From Syntrophomonadaceae bacterium (lineage in GTDB: Bacteria > Bacillota > Dethiobacteria > DTU022), in assembly GCA_007129055.1 (NCBI GenBank), contig SKWE01000129.1, positions 1 to 6,961 on the forward strand: DNA of 6,961 nucleotides, read 5' to 3'. Made by a program: the position numbers and the translations under genes. Within the stretch, counting starts at the first letter, position 1, and each line of letters opens with the position of its first letter. This document shows positions 1 to 5,869 of this stretch, one piece after another. The notes under the pieces are model-generated. The model worked only from the letters and a program-made list of their open reading frames with translations, made no database searches and was not told the origin of the DNA.

Positions 1-959
1 AGCTCCTGCTGGTTTGATATTCCGATTATAGCCGTGCTAACCGGAAAGCTCAGGGTGTAGCCGAGCGCCTGCTGCATGTTTTCTATTCCACCACTTTTAA
101 AAATACGTCCGTATGAGGCTACCTTCATGGCAATAGTACCCATCTCCCTGGTATTTGCCAGGGGCAGCACTTTTTCCAGGAAGGACTGTTCCCGGTTATG
201 TCGTTCGGCAGGGTTAAGAGTTACCAGGACGCAGTCGAATTCGTAATCACTGATAGCCTGTTTTATGATCTGCGGGTTTTTATGGCTTGTTATCCCAATA
301 AAGCGGACAGCCCCCTCTGCTTTAAGTTGTTCAAGCGCTTTATAGGCGCCACCGTCTGAAAAGGCTTTATCATAGTCGCCTTGCCCGTGAAAACCGTGCA
401 GCTGCAGCAGGTCAATATAATCTGTTTGCAGGCGTTTCAGGCTTTGTTCAAAGAGCCTCATTGTCCCGTCATATGTGCGGTCGATTGTTTTTGTAGCCAG
501 GAACACCTTGCTGCGCAGACGGGGCATAGACTTGCCGATATTTACTTCACTTGAGCTGTAGGTTGGTGCAGTATCAATATAGTTTATTCCTGCTTCTATA
601 GCCTGCTCGATCAGCTTCTCAGCTTCTTCTGCCCTGCTGGCTTCTGATATTAAAAAGGAACCGCCAAGACCAATAATGCTTACTTCGACGCCTGTTTGGC
701 CTAGTAATCTTTTCGGAACCGATCCATCATCTGCCGGTTTTTCGGGTTCTTCTGCTGCCGGCTCAGCCTCCGGCTTAACCGGCTCGGCAGCACTTTTCGC
801 TTCTTCGTCATCTGGTTTCTCAACATCATCACTATTTAGCCCAATAAGCCGATCACAACCCAGCAGGCTTAGGGCTGCAGCAGCATAGAACAGTACACGC
901 AGAATAAAACGCCTGCTAAATTGAGCTTCCTTTTGATCTTTCAGATTTACATCTTTCAT
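1..959 (-). CDS. Aldo/keto reductase with Tat lipoprotein signal (C-terminus off the left edge)
   Basis: The visible 319 residues begin with a short charged stretch, then SRRFILR (residues 15-21, twin Arg 16-17), a hydrophobic Ala/Leu segment and a lipobox LLGC ending at Cys35. This predicts Tat export and lipid anchoring outside the membrane. Residues about 45-80 are a Glu/Pro/Ala-rich linker. From about residue 82 (PKRLLGQTGVEVSIIGLG) the sequence is a classic aldo/keto reductase barrel. The catalytic tetrad is visible: Asp129 and Tyr134 in YIDTAPTY, Lys157 in LATKT and His188 in LLQLHGF. The family reduces carbonyls with NAD(P)H; the substrate here cannot be told. A Tat substrate folds, and may load its cofactor, before export, which suits a nucleotide-binding enzyme, but use of NAD(P)H outside the cell would be odd. 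ATG 959-957 is the only start that keeps the signal; an in-frame stop lies 10 codons upstream. No Shine-Dalgarno site is visible before it. The family call is firm, the location inferred. Confidence 0.93.
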   Translation of the reverse strand, partial: MKDVNLKDQKEAQFSRRFILRVLFYAAAALSLLGCDRLIGLNSDDVEKPDDEEAKSAAEPVKPEAEPAAEEPEKPADDGSVPKRLLGQTGVEVSIIGLGGSFLISEASRAEEAEKLIEQAIEAGINYIDTAPTYSSSEVNIGKSMPRLRSKVFLATKTIDRTYDGTMRLFEQSLKRLQTDYIDLLQLHGFHGQGDYDKAFSDGGAYKALEQLKAEGAVRFIGITSHKNPQIIKQAISDYEFDCVLVTLNPAERHNREQSFLEKVLPLANTREMGTIAMKVASYGRIFKSGGIENMQQALGYTLSFPVSTAIIGISNQQE

Positions 960-966
960 ATCTATA

Positions 967-996
967 ATGATAGCAAGAAAGGTTGATCAGTTTCAA
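967..996 (-). promoter_or_regulatory. Promoter of the aldo/keto reductase gene
   Basis: On the minus strand, TTGAAA (996-991) is followed after 18 nt by TATCAT (972-967), and the -10 is extended (TGC directly before it). Transcription would start near 961-959, that is, at or just before the ATG at 959. This agrees with the missing ribosome site. The match is good by eye, but the start point is not proven. Confidence 0.55.
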
Positions 997-1013
997 CCAT
1001 TTAAGGGTGGTTG
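981..1013. repeat. Overlapping inverted repeats on the reductase promoter (operator candidate)
   Basis: GGTTG (981-985) pairs with CAACC (994-998), and CAACCA (994-999) pairs with TGGTTG (1008-1013) across an 8-nt spacer. The central CAACC arm is therefore shared by two mutually exclusive hairpins, or by two half-site pairs for a DNA-binding protein. The arms lie in the spacer, on the -35 element and just upstream of the minus-strand promoter, which is where a repressor or activator would bind. No regulator can be named. Confidence 0.4.
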
Positions 1014-1160
1014 GAGATAAAAACTGACTTATTAGCCTGAGTCATGACTTTGACCGATTCAGTCTCATTCCTTGGCAGGATAATATATAAGGTTTTACGA
1101 ATACTTAACCTGATATCCTTACCGGGGGTTTTACCGACTACTGCCCAGGGATGCTGGCCG

Positions 1161-1209
1161 AGGAGGAATGGGAATGTTAAAAAAGATAATGAGCTTTCCT
1201 GCATATTAA
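1161..1209 (+). other. Possible 11-codon leader ORF with ideal ribosome site before yjbQ
   Basis: AGGAGG at 1161-1166 is followed, 7 nt on, by ATG at 1174, which opens MLKKIMSFPAY and stops at 1207-1209, 29 nt before the yjbQ start. This is a better ribosome site than that of yjbQ itself. It could be a translated leader that feeds ribosomes to yjbQ, the remnant of a lost gene, or chance. An alternative ATG at 1168 in the same frame is too close to the Shine-Dalgarno site. No attenuator hairpin is evident between it and yjbQ. Confidence 0.3.
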
Positions 1210-1238
1210 TATTCTTTAAAGTAAGGATGTGAAGTGTT

Positions 1239-1655
1239 ATGAAATCCCATAGAAAAGAGTTGTGGTTTCAGACCAGGGAAAGAAGAGAATTTATCAATAT
1301 CACCCCCCAGGTCGAGCAGGTCCTTCAAGAGAGTGGTATCCAGGAAGGGCTGCTGTTGTGCAATGCCATGCATATTACGGCCAGTGTTTTTATAAACGAT
1401 GATGAAGCGGGTCTGCATCATGACCTGGAAGTATGGTTGGAGAAGCTGGCGCCGGAGAAGCCCCATGCACAATATCGACACAACGGATATGAGGATAATG
1501 CAGATGCGCATCTTAAGCGGTCGGTGATGGGCAGGGAAGTGGTAGTGGCTGTGACCGGAGGCAGGTTGGATTTTGGCCGCTGGGAACAGATCTTTTATGG
1601 CGAATTCGATGGGAAGCGGGGAAAAAGGGTATTAGTAAAGATTATCGGGGAGTAA
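1239..1655 (+). CDS. yjbQ: YjbQ family (UPF0047) protein, secondary thiamine-phosphate synthase
   Basis: The 138-residue product has the full length of the YjbQ/UPF0047 family and its conserved blocks. These are HITASVFINDDE (residues 45-56), the HNGYEDNADAHLKRSVMG region (81-98) with His81, Asn82, Asp86 and His91, and the C-terminal GGRLDFGRWEQIFYGEFDG block (108-125). Family members are small soluble proteins that form compact oligomers; E. coli YjbQ has been shown to give weak thiamine-phosphate synthase activity, but the true cellular role is unsettled. The ATG at 1239 follows AAGGA (1223-1227) by 11 nt, a usable if long spacing. The gene lies between the divergent reductase and the aminotransferase and no thiamine gene is visible nearby, so the context does not clarify its job. 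No convincing promoter was found in the 279-nt upstream gap, and no clear terminator follows. Confidence 0.92.
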   Translation: MKSHRKELWFQTRERREFINITPQVEQVLQESGIQEGLLLCNAMHITASVFINDDEAGLHHDLEVWLEKLAPEKPHAQYRHNGYEDNADAHLKRSVMGREVVVAVTGGRLDFGRWEQIFYGEFDGKRGKRVLVKIIGE

Positions 1656-1731
1656 GCCGGGGATCTGAACTTGCCTCGATACTATTGCTACGGGGTATGC
1701 TGACTTTTTGTAAGAATCCTTTCACATTTGG

Positions 1732-1760
1732 TTGACCGTCCAGACGGAAGATTGTTATAC
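1732..1760 (+). promoter_or_regulatory. Promoter of the aminotransferase gene
   Basis: TTGACC (1732-1737) and TTATAC (1755-1760) are separated by exactly 17 nt; TATACT, one base further on, is an equally good -10. Transcription would begin near 1767, giving a leader of about 57 nt before the TTG start at 1824. The promoter lies inside the longest open frame, which argues against the upstream TTG at 1728 as the start. Confidence 0.65.
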
Positions 1761-1810
1761 TTGGCTCAAGCATCCTCAAGTGAACTATCTAAACTGGTTC
1801 ACAATTGCCG

Positions 1811-1816
1811 GGGAGG
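1811..1816 (+). promoter_or_regulatory. Ribosome-binding site that fixes the aminotransferase start
   Basis: GGGAGG ends 7 nt before TTG 1824-1826. The frame stays open upstream to a TTG at 1728, but that codon has no Shine-Dalgarno site and lies upstream of the promoter, so 1824 is preferred. Confidence 0.75.
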
Positions 1817-1823
1817 GAAACTA

Positions 1824-3026
1824 TTGGACTTTCAAGATTACTTCTCCGATCTTACACGCCAACCTGGAAGTAACGCCTTGGCAGAGCTGTTTAAGTTGAC
1901 AGAGCGCCCAGATATAATCTCATTTGCCGGTGGTTTTCCAGCCCCTGAGATGTTTCTTCCCGGGGAAGCTGCAGAAGTAGCCAGGCAGTTGTTCGAGGAA
2001 GAATCAACTACTGTGCTCGGATACAGCCCTACTCCGGGCTTCTCTGCCCTGCGAGATTATCTGGCTGAGAGACAGTCGCATCTCGGAATGCCGGCAGATG
2101 CCGAGGAGCTGCTGGTGACCAGCGGTTCTTTGCAGGGTCTGGATATTCTCGGACGGGTGTTCCTGAACCGTGGTGATCGGATTATCGTAGAAGCCCCTAC
2201 TTACCTTGGTGCGCTGAGCACCTTCGCTTCTTACGATATCAGGCTTGATTCTGTTCCAGTCGATTCAGAAGGACTTAATACTGCAAAGCTGGAGGAATTG
2301 CTGAATGAGCTTCAGCGTCAGGAATCCCTGCCGAAGCTATTGTATACTGTTCCCACTTTCCAGAATCCTTCCGGCCAGACAATGTCTTACAGGCGGCGGC
2401 AGGAATTGCTTGATCTTGCTGTCCGCTACGGGTTTTTAATCATTGAAGATAACGCTTATGGTGAACTCCGTTTCACCGGAGAGGAAATACCCACCCTCAA
2501 GGCCCTGGATACAGGCAAGCGGGTAATCTACCTTGGTACTTTCTCCAAAGTGCTATCTCCGGGAATCCGGATAGGCTGGATTCATGCCCCGGCCAAGATC
2601 ATAGAACGGGCTGTCTTGGTGCGCCAGGCCATGGACCAGTGCTCAAATTCTCTCGGGCAGCTGCTGGCCCTGGAATTTGGCCGCAGGGGCTTAATTGAAA
2701 AGCAAATTAAGAAAACAGTCAATCTGCTTGCTGAAAGAGCCCGGTTAACAATTGATTTGATTGCTTCGCACTTTCCCACCGGGACCACCTGGACCAACCC
2801 GGAAGGGGGCTTCTACACCTGGGTTACTCTTCCACCGGGGATTGACACAGCGCAGCTTTTATCTCACGCTATTGAGAACGCCCGGGTTGCATATGTGGCT
2901 GGGGCAGCTTTTTATGCCGGCGAAGGAGGAAGTAACCAGTTGCGAATCTGCTATTCGCAACCTTCCTTAGACGATATTTCCCGGGGAATACCACGACTGG
3001 CAAAAGCTTTAACCACTACATTCTAA
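1824..3026 (+). CDS. PLP-dependent aminotransferase, class I fold, LysN/MocR-like
   Basis: From TTG 1824 the product is 400 residues, the usual length for stand-alone 2-aminoadipate/aromatic-type aminotransferases of this class. Visible landmarks are the substrate-side motif IISFAGGFPAPEMF (31-44), the cofactor-loop region VTSGSLQGLD (98-107), Asn181 in VPTFQNPSGQTMS, Asp209 and Tyr212 in IIEDNAYGELRF, the Schiff-base lysine Lys242 in GTFSKVLSPGIRIGW, and the substrate carboxylate arginine Arg374 in NQLRICYSQP. All catalytic residues are present, so it should be an active cytosolic transaminase that moves an amino group between an amino acid and a 2-oxo acid. The N-terminal DNA-binding domain of true MocR/PdxR regulators is absent. 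Substrate is uncertain: related enzymes act on 2-aminoadipate, branched-chain or aromatic amino acids, and no biosynthetic neighbour helps. The gene is 168 nt after yjbQ with its own promoter, so co-transcription is optional. Confidence 0.93.
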   Translation: MDFQDYFSDLTRQPGSNALAELFKLTERPDIISFAGGFPAPEMFLPGEAAEVARQLFEEESTTVLGYSPTPGFSALRDYLAERQSHLGMPADAEELLVTSGSLQGLDILGRVFLNRGDRIIVEAPTYLGALSTFASYDIRLDSVPVDSEGLNTAKLEELLNELQRQESLPKLLYTVPTFQNPSGQTMSYRRRQELLDLAVRYGFLIIEDNAYGELRFTGEEIPTLKALDTGKRVIYLGTFSKVLSPGIRIGWIHAPAKIIERAVLVRQAMDQCSNSLGQLLALEFGRRGLIEKQIKKTVNLLAERARLTIDLIASHFPTGTTWTNPEGGFYTWVTLPPGIDTAQLLSHAIENARVAYVAGAAFYAGEGGSNQLRICYSQPSLDDISRGIPRLAKALTTTF

Positions 3027-3273
3027 GGAATTGCTATCCACAGAAAAATTTAGCTTTATTCATTGCCATCTTGCAGGATTTTGGCGTTTTAAGTGGAATG
3101 CATAATGTAGCAATTTAAAATATTCATTATCATCGTAATATTTAATGATTAAAACCTCCATTACAAAGCAATAGTGCTCACGCTTGTCTTAAGGACAGAA
3201 CATTTAGGCAGATTTTGATTACTAACTTGCCTTAACTGCCAGGCTCTTATTTTCTGCTTTTGCAGGGATTTAT

Positions 3274-3305
3274 GAACTACAGAGCTTGATGCTGGTAGTT
3301 CTGTA
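3274..3305 (+). repeat. Alternative hairpins in the leader of the Fe-S gene
   Basis: GAACTAC (3274-3280) pairs perfectly with GTAGTTC (3295-3301), with an inner AGC/GCT pair (3283-3285 and 3291-3293). The overlapping pair TACAGA (3278-3283) and TCTGTA (3300-3305) is also perfect and cannot form at the same time. The structure lies 74 nt before the ATG at 3379. It could be an operator or a leader RNA switch; there is no T-run that would make it a terminator. Confidence 0.4.
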
Positions 3306-3363
3306 ATATACCTGTTTAATTAAGTGAAACATGTAAAAGAAAAGCTGAGAAAAAAATGGACTT

Positions 3364-3370
3364 TAGGAGG
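3364..3370 (+). promoter_or_regulatory. Ribosome-binding site that fixes the Fe-S protein start
   Basis: TAGGAGG ends 8 nt before ATG 3379. An in-frame GTG at 3370 overlaps this site and therefore cannot be the start. Confidence 0.85.
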
Positions 3371-3378
3371 TGCAAGTA

Positions 3379-4674
3379 ATGGGTCACATGGCCATGAAAG
3401 ATCTTTACGGCCGGGTTGGAGAAAAACTGGACAGCCTAGAAGCAAGAGCACCTATGAGCAAAGAGCTTTACGAAATCTTGAAAGAAATCTTTACCGAAAC
3501 CGAGGCTGAGATATTTTGCACTATGCCTTATGGTATGTCGTCTAAACGTAGAATTGCAAAAATTACCGGTATAGAAGAACATGTAATGGATAAGCATTTA
3601 CGCGAGATGAGTTCCAAAGGGTTGGTGTTGGATATGTTTATAAATGGTGAAAGCCATTATTCTCCATCACCTATGGTTATCGGAATTTTCGAATTTACGA
3701 TGATGAGGGTTGATGGGAGTGTAAATTCAAAGAAAATGGCTAAGCTCTTTCACCACTACTTGCAGGATGGCTCATTCTTTACGACTAATTTAAGGGACGG
3801 CGGAGTAGTTGGTCCGCTTCGGACCATGCTTTACGAAGAAAGCTTACGAAATGGTGAACTTACGGAAGTTCTTGATTATGAAAAGGCATCTGAATTGATT
3901 GAGCACTCCTCTAGGTTTGCGGTAGGCCTTTGTTCCTGCCGTCATGAAAAGCATCATACCGGGGACAAAAAATGTGATATAAAGTTGGATACCTGTACAA
4001 CTTTTGATATGGGTGCTGACATGATGATTAAAAACGGTTTGGCAAACGAAGTACCTAAAGAAATGGTCCTGGAAAACTTGTCTTATTCCAGGGAAAATGG
4101 ATTGATAGTTTTAGCGGACAACGTACAGAAAAACGTTTTCTTTATTTGCCATTGCTGTGGTTGCTGTTGTAACGCATTGCTTGGAATAACCAAGTTTGGC
4201 TATCCTAATTCTGTTGTCTCTTCGAACTACATCAGCCATATCGATAAGGAAAAATGTATTTCATGCGGTGATTGTGTAGATACTTGCCCTATAGATGCGA
4301 TCAGCTTAGCTGATACCAGCCCCGGTGAAACACCTTCAATCAATGAAGAATACTGCCTGGGATGTGGTGTTTGTGCCATAAATTGCAGCAATGAAGCATT
4401 GTCCATGATTAAACGAGCAAAAAGAGTACTGCACCCGGAATGTACTTTTGAAAGAATTATCCTGCAGTGCCTTGAAAGGGGCACCCTGCAAAACCAGCTG
4501 TTTGATGATCAAAGTAGAATTACAATGAAGTACTTAAGTGGTTTTGTAGGCGGATTTCTCAGGTTGACGCCTGTCAAAAAAGCCCTGATGAGCGACCTGT
4601 TGCGGTCTAATTTTTTATCAATGATGAAAGCAGGTATAAAAATGCAGGGAAAAGGCTGGCTTCTTGAATTATAA
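3379..4674 (+). CDS. Winged-helix/4Fe-4S ferredoxin fusion protein with extra Cys clusters
   Basis: The product has 431 residues. Residues about 28-95 look like a winged helix: helices around SKELYEILKEIFT and SKRRIAKITGIEEHVMDKHL, then SSKGLVLDMFINGESHYSP as the wing. Residues 185-206 hold CSCRH...CD...C (Cys185, 187, 199, 206), and 257-264 form the dense block CHCCGCCC. Two ferredoxin motifs follow, CISCGDCVDTCP (Cys293, 296, 299, 303) and CLGCGVCAINC (326, 329, 332, 336), each able to bind a [4Fe-4S] cluster. Cys355 and Cys364 follow. There is no signal peptide or clear membrane helix, so it is probably cytosolic. Similar proteins with this order occur in anaerobic Clostridia and deltaproteobacteria and are annotated only as 4Fe-4S binding proteins. 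A role in electron transfer, or in redox-sensitive control through the winged helix, is inference. It is convergent with the next gene. Confidence 0.9.
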   Translation: MGHMAMKDLYGRVGEKLDSLEARAPMSKELYEILKEIFTETEAEIFCTMPYGMSSKRRIAKITGIEEHVMDKHLREMSSKGLVLDMFINGESHYSPSPMVIGIFEFTMMRVDGSVNSKKMAKLFHHYLQDGSFFTTNLRDGGVVGPLRTMLYEESLRNGELTEVLDYEKASELIEHSSRFAVGLCSCRHEKHHTGDKKCDIKLDTCTTFDMGADMMIKNGLANEVPKEMVLENLSYSRENGLIVLADNVQKNVFFICHCCGCCCNALLGITKFGYPNSVVSSNYISHIDKEKCISCGDCVDTCPIDAISLADTSPGETPSINEEYCLGCGVCAINCSNEALSMIKRAKRVLHPECTFERIILQCLERGTLQNQLFDDQSRITMKYLSGFVGGFLRLTPVKKALMSDLLRSNFLSMMKAGIKMQGKGWLLEL

Positions 4675-4812
4675 TTACATTTGGGGGAATGTGATATTAC
4701 TTAGCCGGAATGGATATTTTGAAGCACAAATGAAACACATAATAACTGCTCCTGGCCGCCCAATTTCAACTGGATATTTAACCAACAAAATTATTGTAAT
4801 CGATGCCCTGGT

Positions 4813-4846
4813 TAAACCGGTTTACAGATTTCAATCTGTTTCAACC
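4813..4846. repeat. Palindrome and hairpin cluster downstream of the Fe-S gene
   Basis: TAAACCGGTTTA (4813-4824) is a perfect 12-bp palindrome. Overlapping it, ACAGATT (4824-4830) pairs with AATCTGT (4833-4839) over a 2-nt loop, with GGTT (4819-4822) and AACC (4843-4846) as an outer stem. The short direct repeat CCCTGGT occurs on both sides (4806-4812 and 4845-4851). There is no T-run directly after it, so it is not a standard terminator; the function is unknown. Confidence 0.45.
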
Positions 4847-4884
4847 CTGGTGATCAGCGGAGTAACTATAACGCTTTACAGGTC

Positions 4885-4915
4885 TTGCCGGGAGGCAATA
4901 TTAGTTTAATTTTTA
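4885..4915 (+). terminator. Weak candidate terminator for the Fe-S gene
   Basis: TTGCC (4885-4889) and GGCAA (4894-4898) close a GGGA loop and are followed by an AT-rich tract ending in TTTTT (4910-4914). The stem is short and the T-run starts late, so this is only the best candidate in the gap, 210 nt after the stop codon. Confidence 0.3.
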
Positions 4916-4930
4916 GAAAGTTTTCTAAAA
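4911..4930. terminator. AT-only hairpin between convergent genes, possible bidirectional terminator
   Basis: TTTTAGAAA (4911-4919) and TTTCTAAAA (4922-4930) are perfectly complementary over a 2-nt loop. The hairpin lies 17 nt beyond the stop of the minus-strand gene and is symmetrical, so both strands would carry T-rich 3' arms. The stem has almost no G:C pairs and is thermodynamically weak. Confidence 0.3.
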
Positions 4931-4947
4931 CCCGATAAACAGGTTTT

Positions 4948-5835
4948 CTATAAGCCCTTTACTCCTAACAGACTACTTACATGCTCCAATGCCTGTTCAT
5001 CAATTTCGAAAAGCCATTCTTCAGTCAGGACTTTTCGCAGATAATCCTTAGCTCCAGGCTGAGCATCTAAAGTGTCAGACATTTTCTTGTAGATATCCGG
5101 GGTGTATTCGTAAACCCGGATCAGGTGATCGAGTTTATACTTGATGTTATTGATATTTGTTGGAACTGCCATGCACTTTTGAGCCATCAGGGGGCAGGTG
5201 ATCGAATCTTTTTGCGTCGAGAATTCAAAGAACTTGCTGCACATCGGGCAAAAATACTTACCAGTATCCATGTCGCCTAAAATATCAAGGCTGTCCAGCT
5301 TAATTGTCTCCTTTACCGCTAATTTTTCTTTTAATAGTTCCAGGGCAGGCTCTAAGATACTAAAGAATCTTTCTTGACTCCATACTTTCTCCAGGTCAGT
5401 GATGATCAAGGTGATTTCACCGGTACTAATTCTCTGCCCGGTTTCACAACCTGATATTGTGATAATAAAGCTTTTTATGGCCTGCATGGGTTCATGCTTA
5501 TAGGCAAAGTTCCACTGATCAAGAAAATCAAAGTATTCTTCGACCCACAGTCTGGCAATTTCTTTCGGGTCGCCCTGTGCTAAAAAGGCCAGCATTTTTT
5601 GCGGAATTTTTGGATAAAACAGGCCGATTTTTTCCAGACTGATTGTCGATTCCGGGCCTGCCAGTTCCACGGGGATAGGAGTATTAATGCATATTTTGGA
5701 CATATAGGGACAAACAGGTTCCTCCATCGAAAAAAGCATTTTGCAGGTTAAGCACCAGTAGCGATTTGACGGTGATTTTTCACCTTTGGGCATTTCTGCT
5801 ACTCGCTTCATAATAATTTCCCGGTTTTTAAACAT
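4948..5835 (-). CDS. Unrecognised protein with duplicated CxxC...CPxMxxxC module
   Basis: I do not recognise a family. The 295-residue protein has no signal peptide or membrane segment and is rich in helix-forming residues. It carries two copies of one module. Copy 1 is YWCLTC (residues 26-31) followed by CPYMSKIC (42-49). Copy 2 is YFCPMC (194-199) followed by CPLMAQKC (214-221). Each gives four cysteines suited to bind zinc or an Fe-S centre. After each, a helical stretch starts with a Leu/Ile-x-x-Tyr-x-x-x-Pro pattern (about 67-105 and 235-280), suggesting duplication of the whole unit. A middle region (105-190) lacks a counterpart. The start is ATG 5835-5833, 6 nt after TGGAGGTG (5849-5842); an upstream in-frame ATG at 5865 lacks such a site. 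The gene converges on the Fe-S protein gene and diverges from the copper pump. A metal-binding or redox role is inference from the cysteines only. Confidence 0.85.
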   Translation of the reverse strand: MFKNREIIMKRVAEMPKGEKSPSNRYWCLTCKMLFSMEEPVCPYMSKICINTPIPVELAGPESTISLEKIGLFYPKIPQKMLAFLAQGDPKEIARLWVEEYFDFLDQWNFAYKHEPMQAIKSFIITISGCETGQRISTGEITLIITDLEKVWSQERFFSILEPALELLKEKLAVKETIKLDSLDILGDMDTGKYFCPMCSKFFEFSTQKDSITCPLMAQKCMAVPTNINNIKYKLDHLIRVYEYTPDIYKKMSDTLDAQPGAKDYLRKVLTEEWLFEIDEQALEHVSSLLGVKGL

Positions 5836-5841
5836 TTCTCC

Positions 5842-5849
5842 ACCTCCAG
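5842..5849 (-). promoter_or_regulatory. Ribosome-binding site that fixes the start of the duplicated-Cys gene
   Basis: On the minus strand TGGAGGTG ends 6 nt before ATG 5835. The in-frame ATG at 5865 lies upstream of this site and would add ten residues that cover it, so the shorter start is preferred. Confidence 0.8.
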
Positions 5850-5869
5850 TAAAATCCTTGCTCATTATC

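Larger units (their letters stand above)
3027..3378. other. 352-nt AT-rich non-coding region with several inverted repeats
   Basis: No credible gene is visible. The region contains AATTGCTA (3029-3036) against TAGCAATT (3108-3115), with TCCAC (3037-3041) against GTGGA (3093-3097) nested inside. It also holds a palindrome TTTAATGATTAAA (3141-3153), a small CTGC-TTTT-GCAG hairpin (3254-3265) and a longer hairpin at 3274-3301. No classical GC-rich terminator follows the aminotransferase gene. No promoter with good -35 and -10 boxes was found for the downstream Fe-S gene, although one must lie here unless that gene is read from the aminotransferase promoter. Confidence 0.6.

Noticed and set aside
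1050..1101. TTGACC and TTGGCA with TAATATATAA as a yjbQ promoter
   Set aside because: No pair of boxes has a 16-18 nt spacing with an acceptable -10, so I could not support a promoter here.
1001..1204. Minus-strand 67-codon frame between reductase and yjbQ
   Set aside because: No Shine-Dalgarno site before the ATG at 1204, no recognisable protein features, and it runs across the reductase promoter.
1044..1232. Plus-strand 62-codon frame upstream of yjbQ
   Set aside because: No ribosome site before ATG 1044 and an unremarkable sequence; the 11-codon ORF in another frame has the better initiation signal.
3034..3042. CTATCCACA as a DnaA box
   Set aside because: A single copy with one mismatch, no second box and no replication gene nearby.
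3117..3153. Fur- or FNR-like operator in the AT-rich palindromic stretch before the Fe-S gene
   Set aside because: TTTAATGATTAAA and CATTATCAT only loosely resemble these consensus sites, and the base composition makes such matches likely by chance.
4824..4846. CRISPR repeat suggested by TTTCAATCTGTTTCAACC
   Set aside because: There is only one unit, no spacing pattern, and no cas genes in the window.
4664..4909. Open frame after the Fe-S gene (72-81 codons) as a small gene
   Set aside because: The possible starts (within the end of the Fe-S gene, or GTG 4691) lack a properly spaced ribosome site, the frame runs through the palindromes, and the peptide resembles nothing I recognise.
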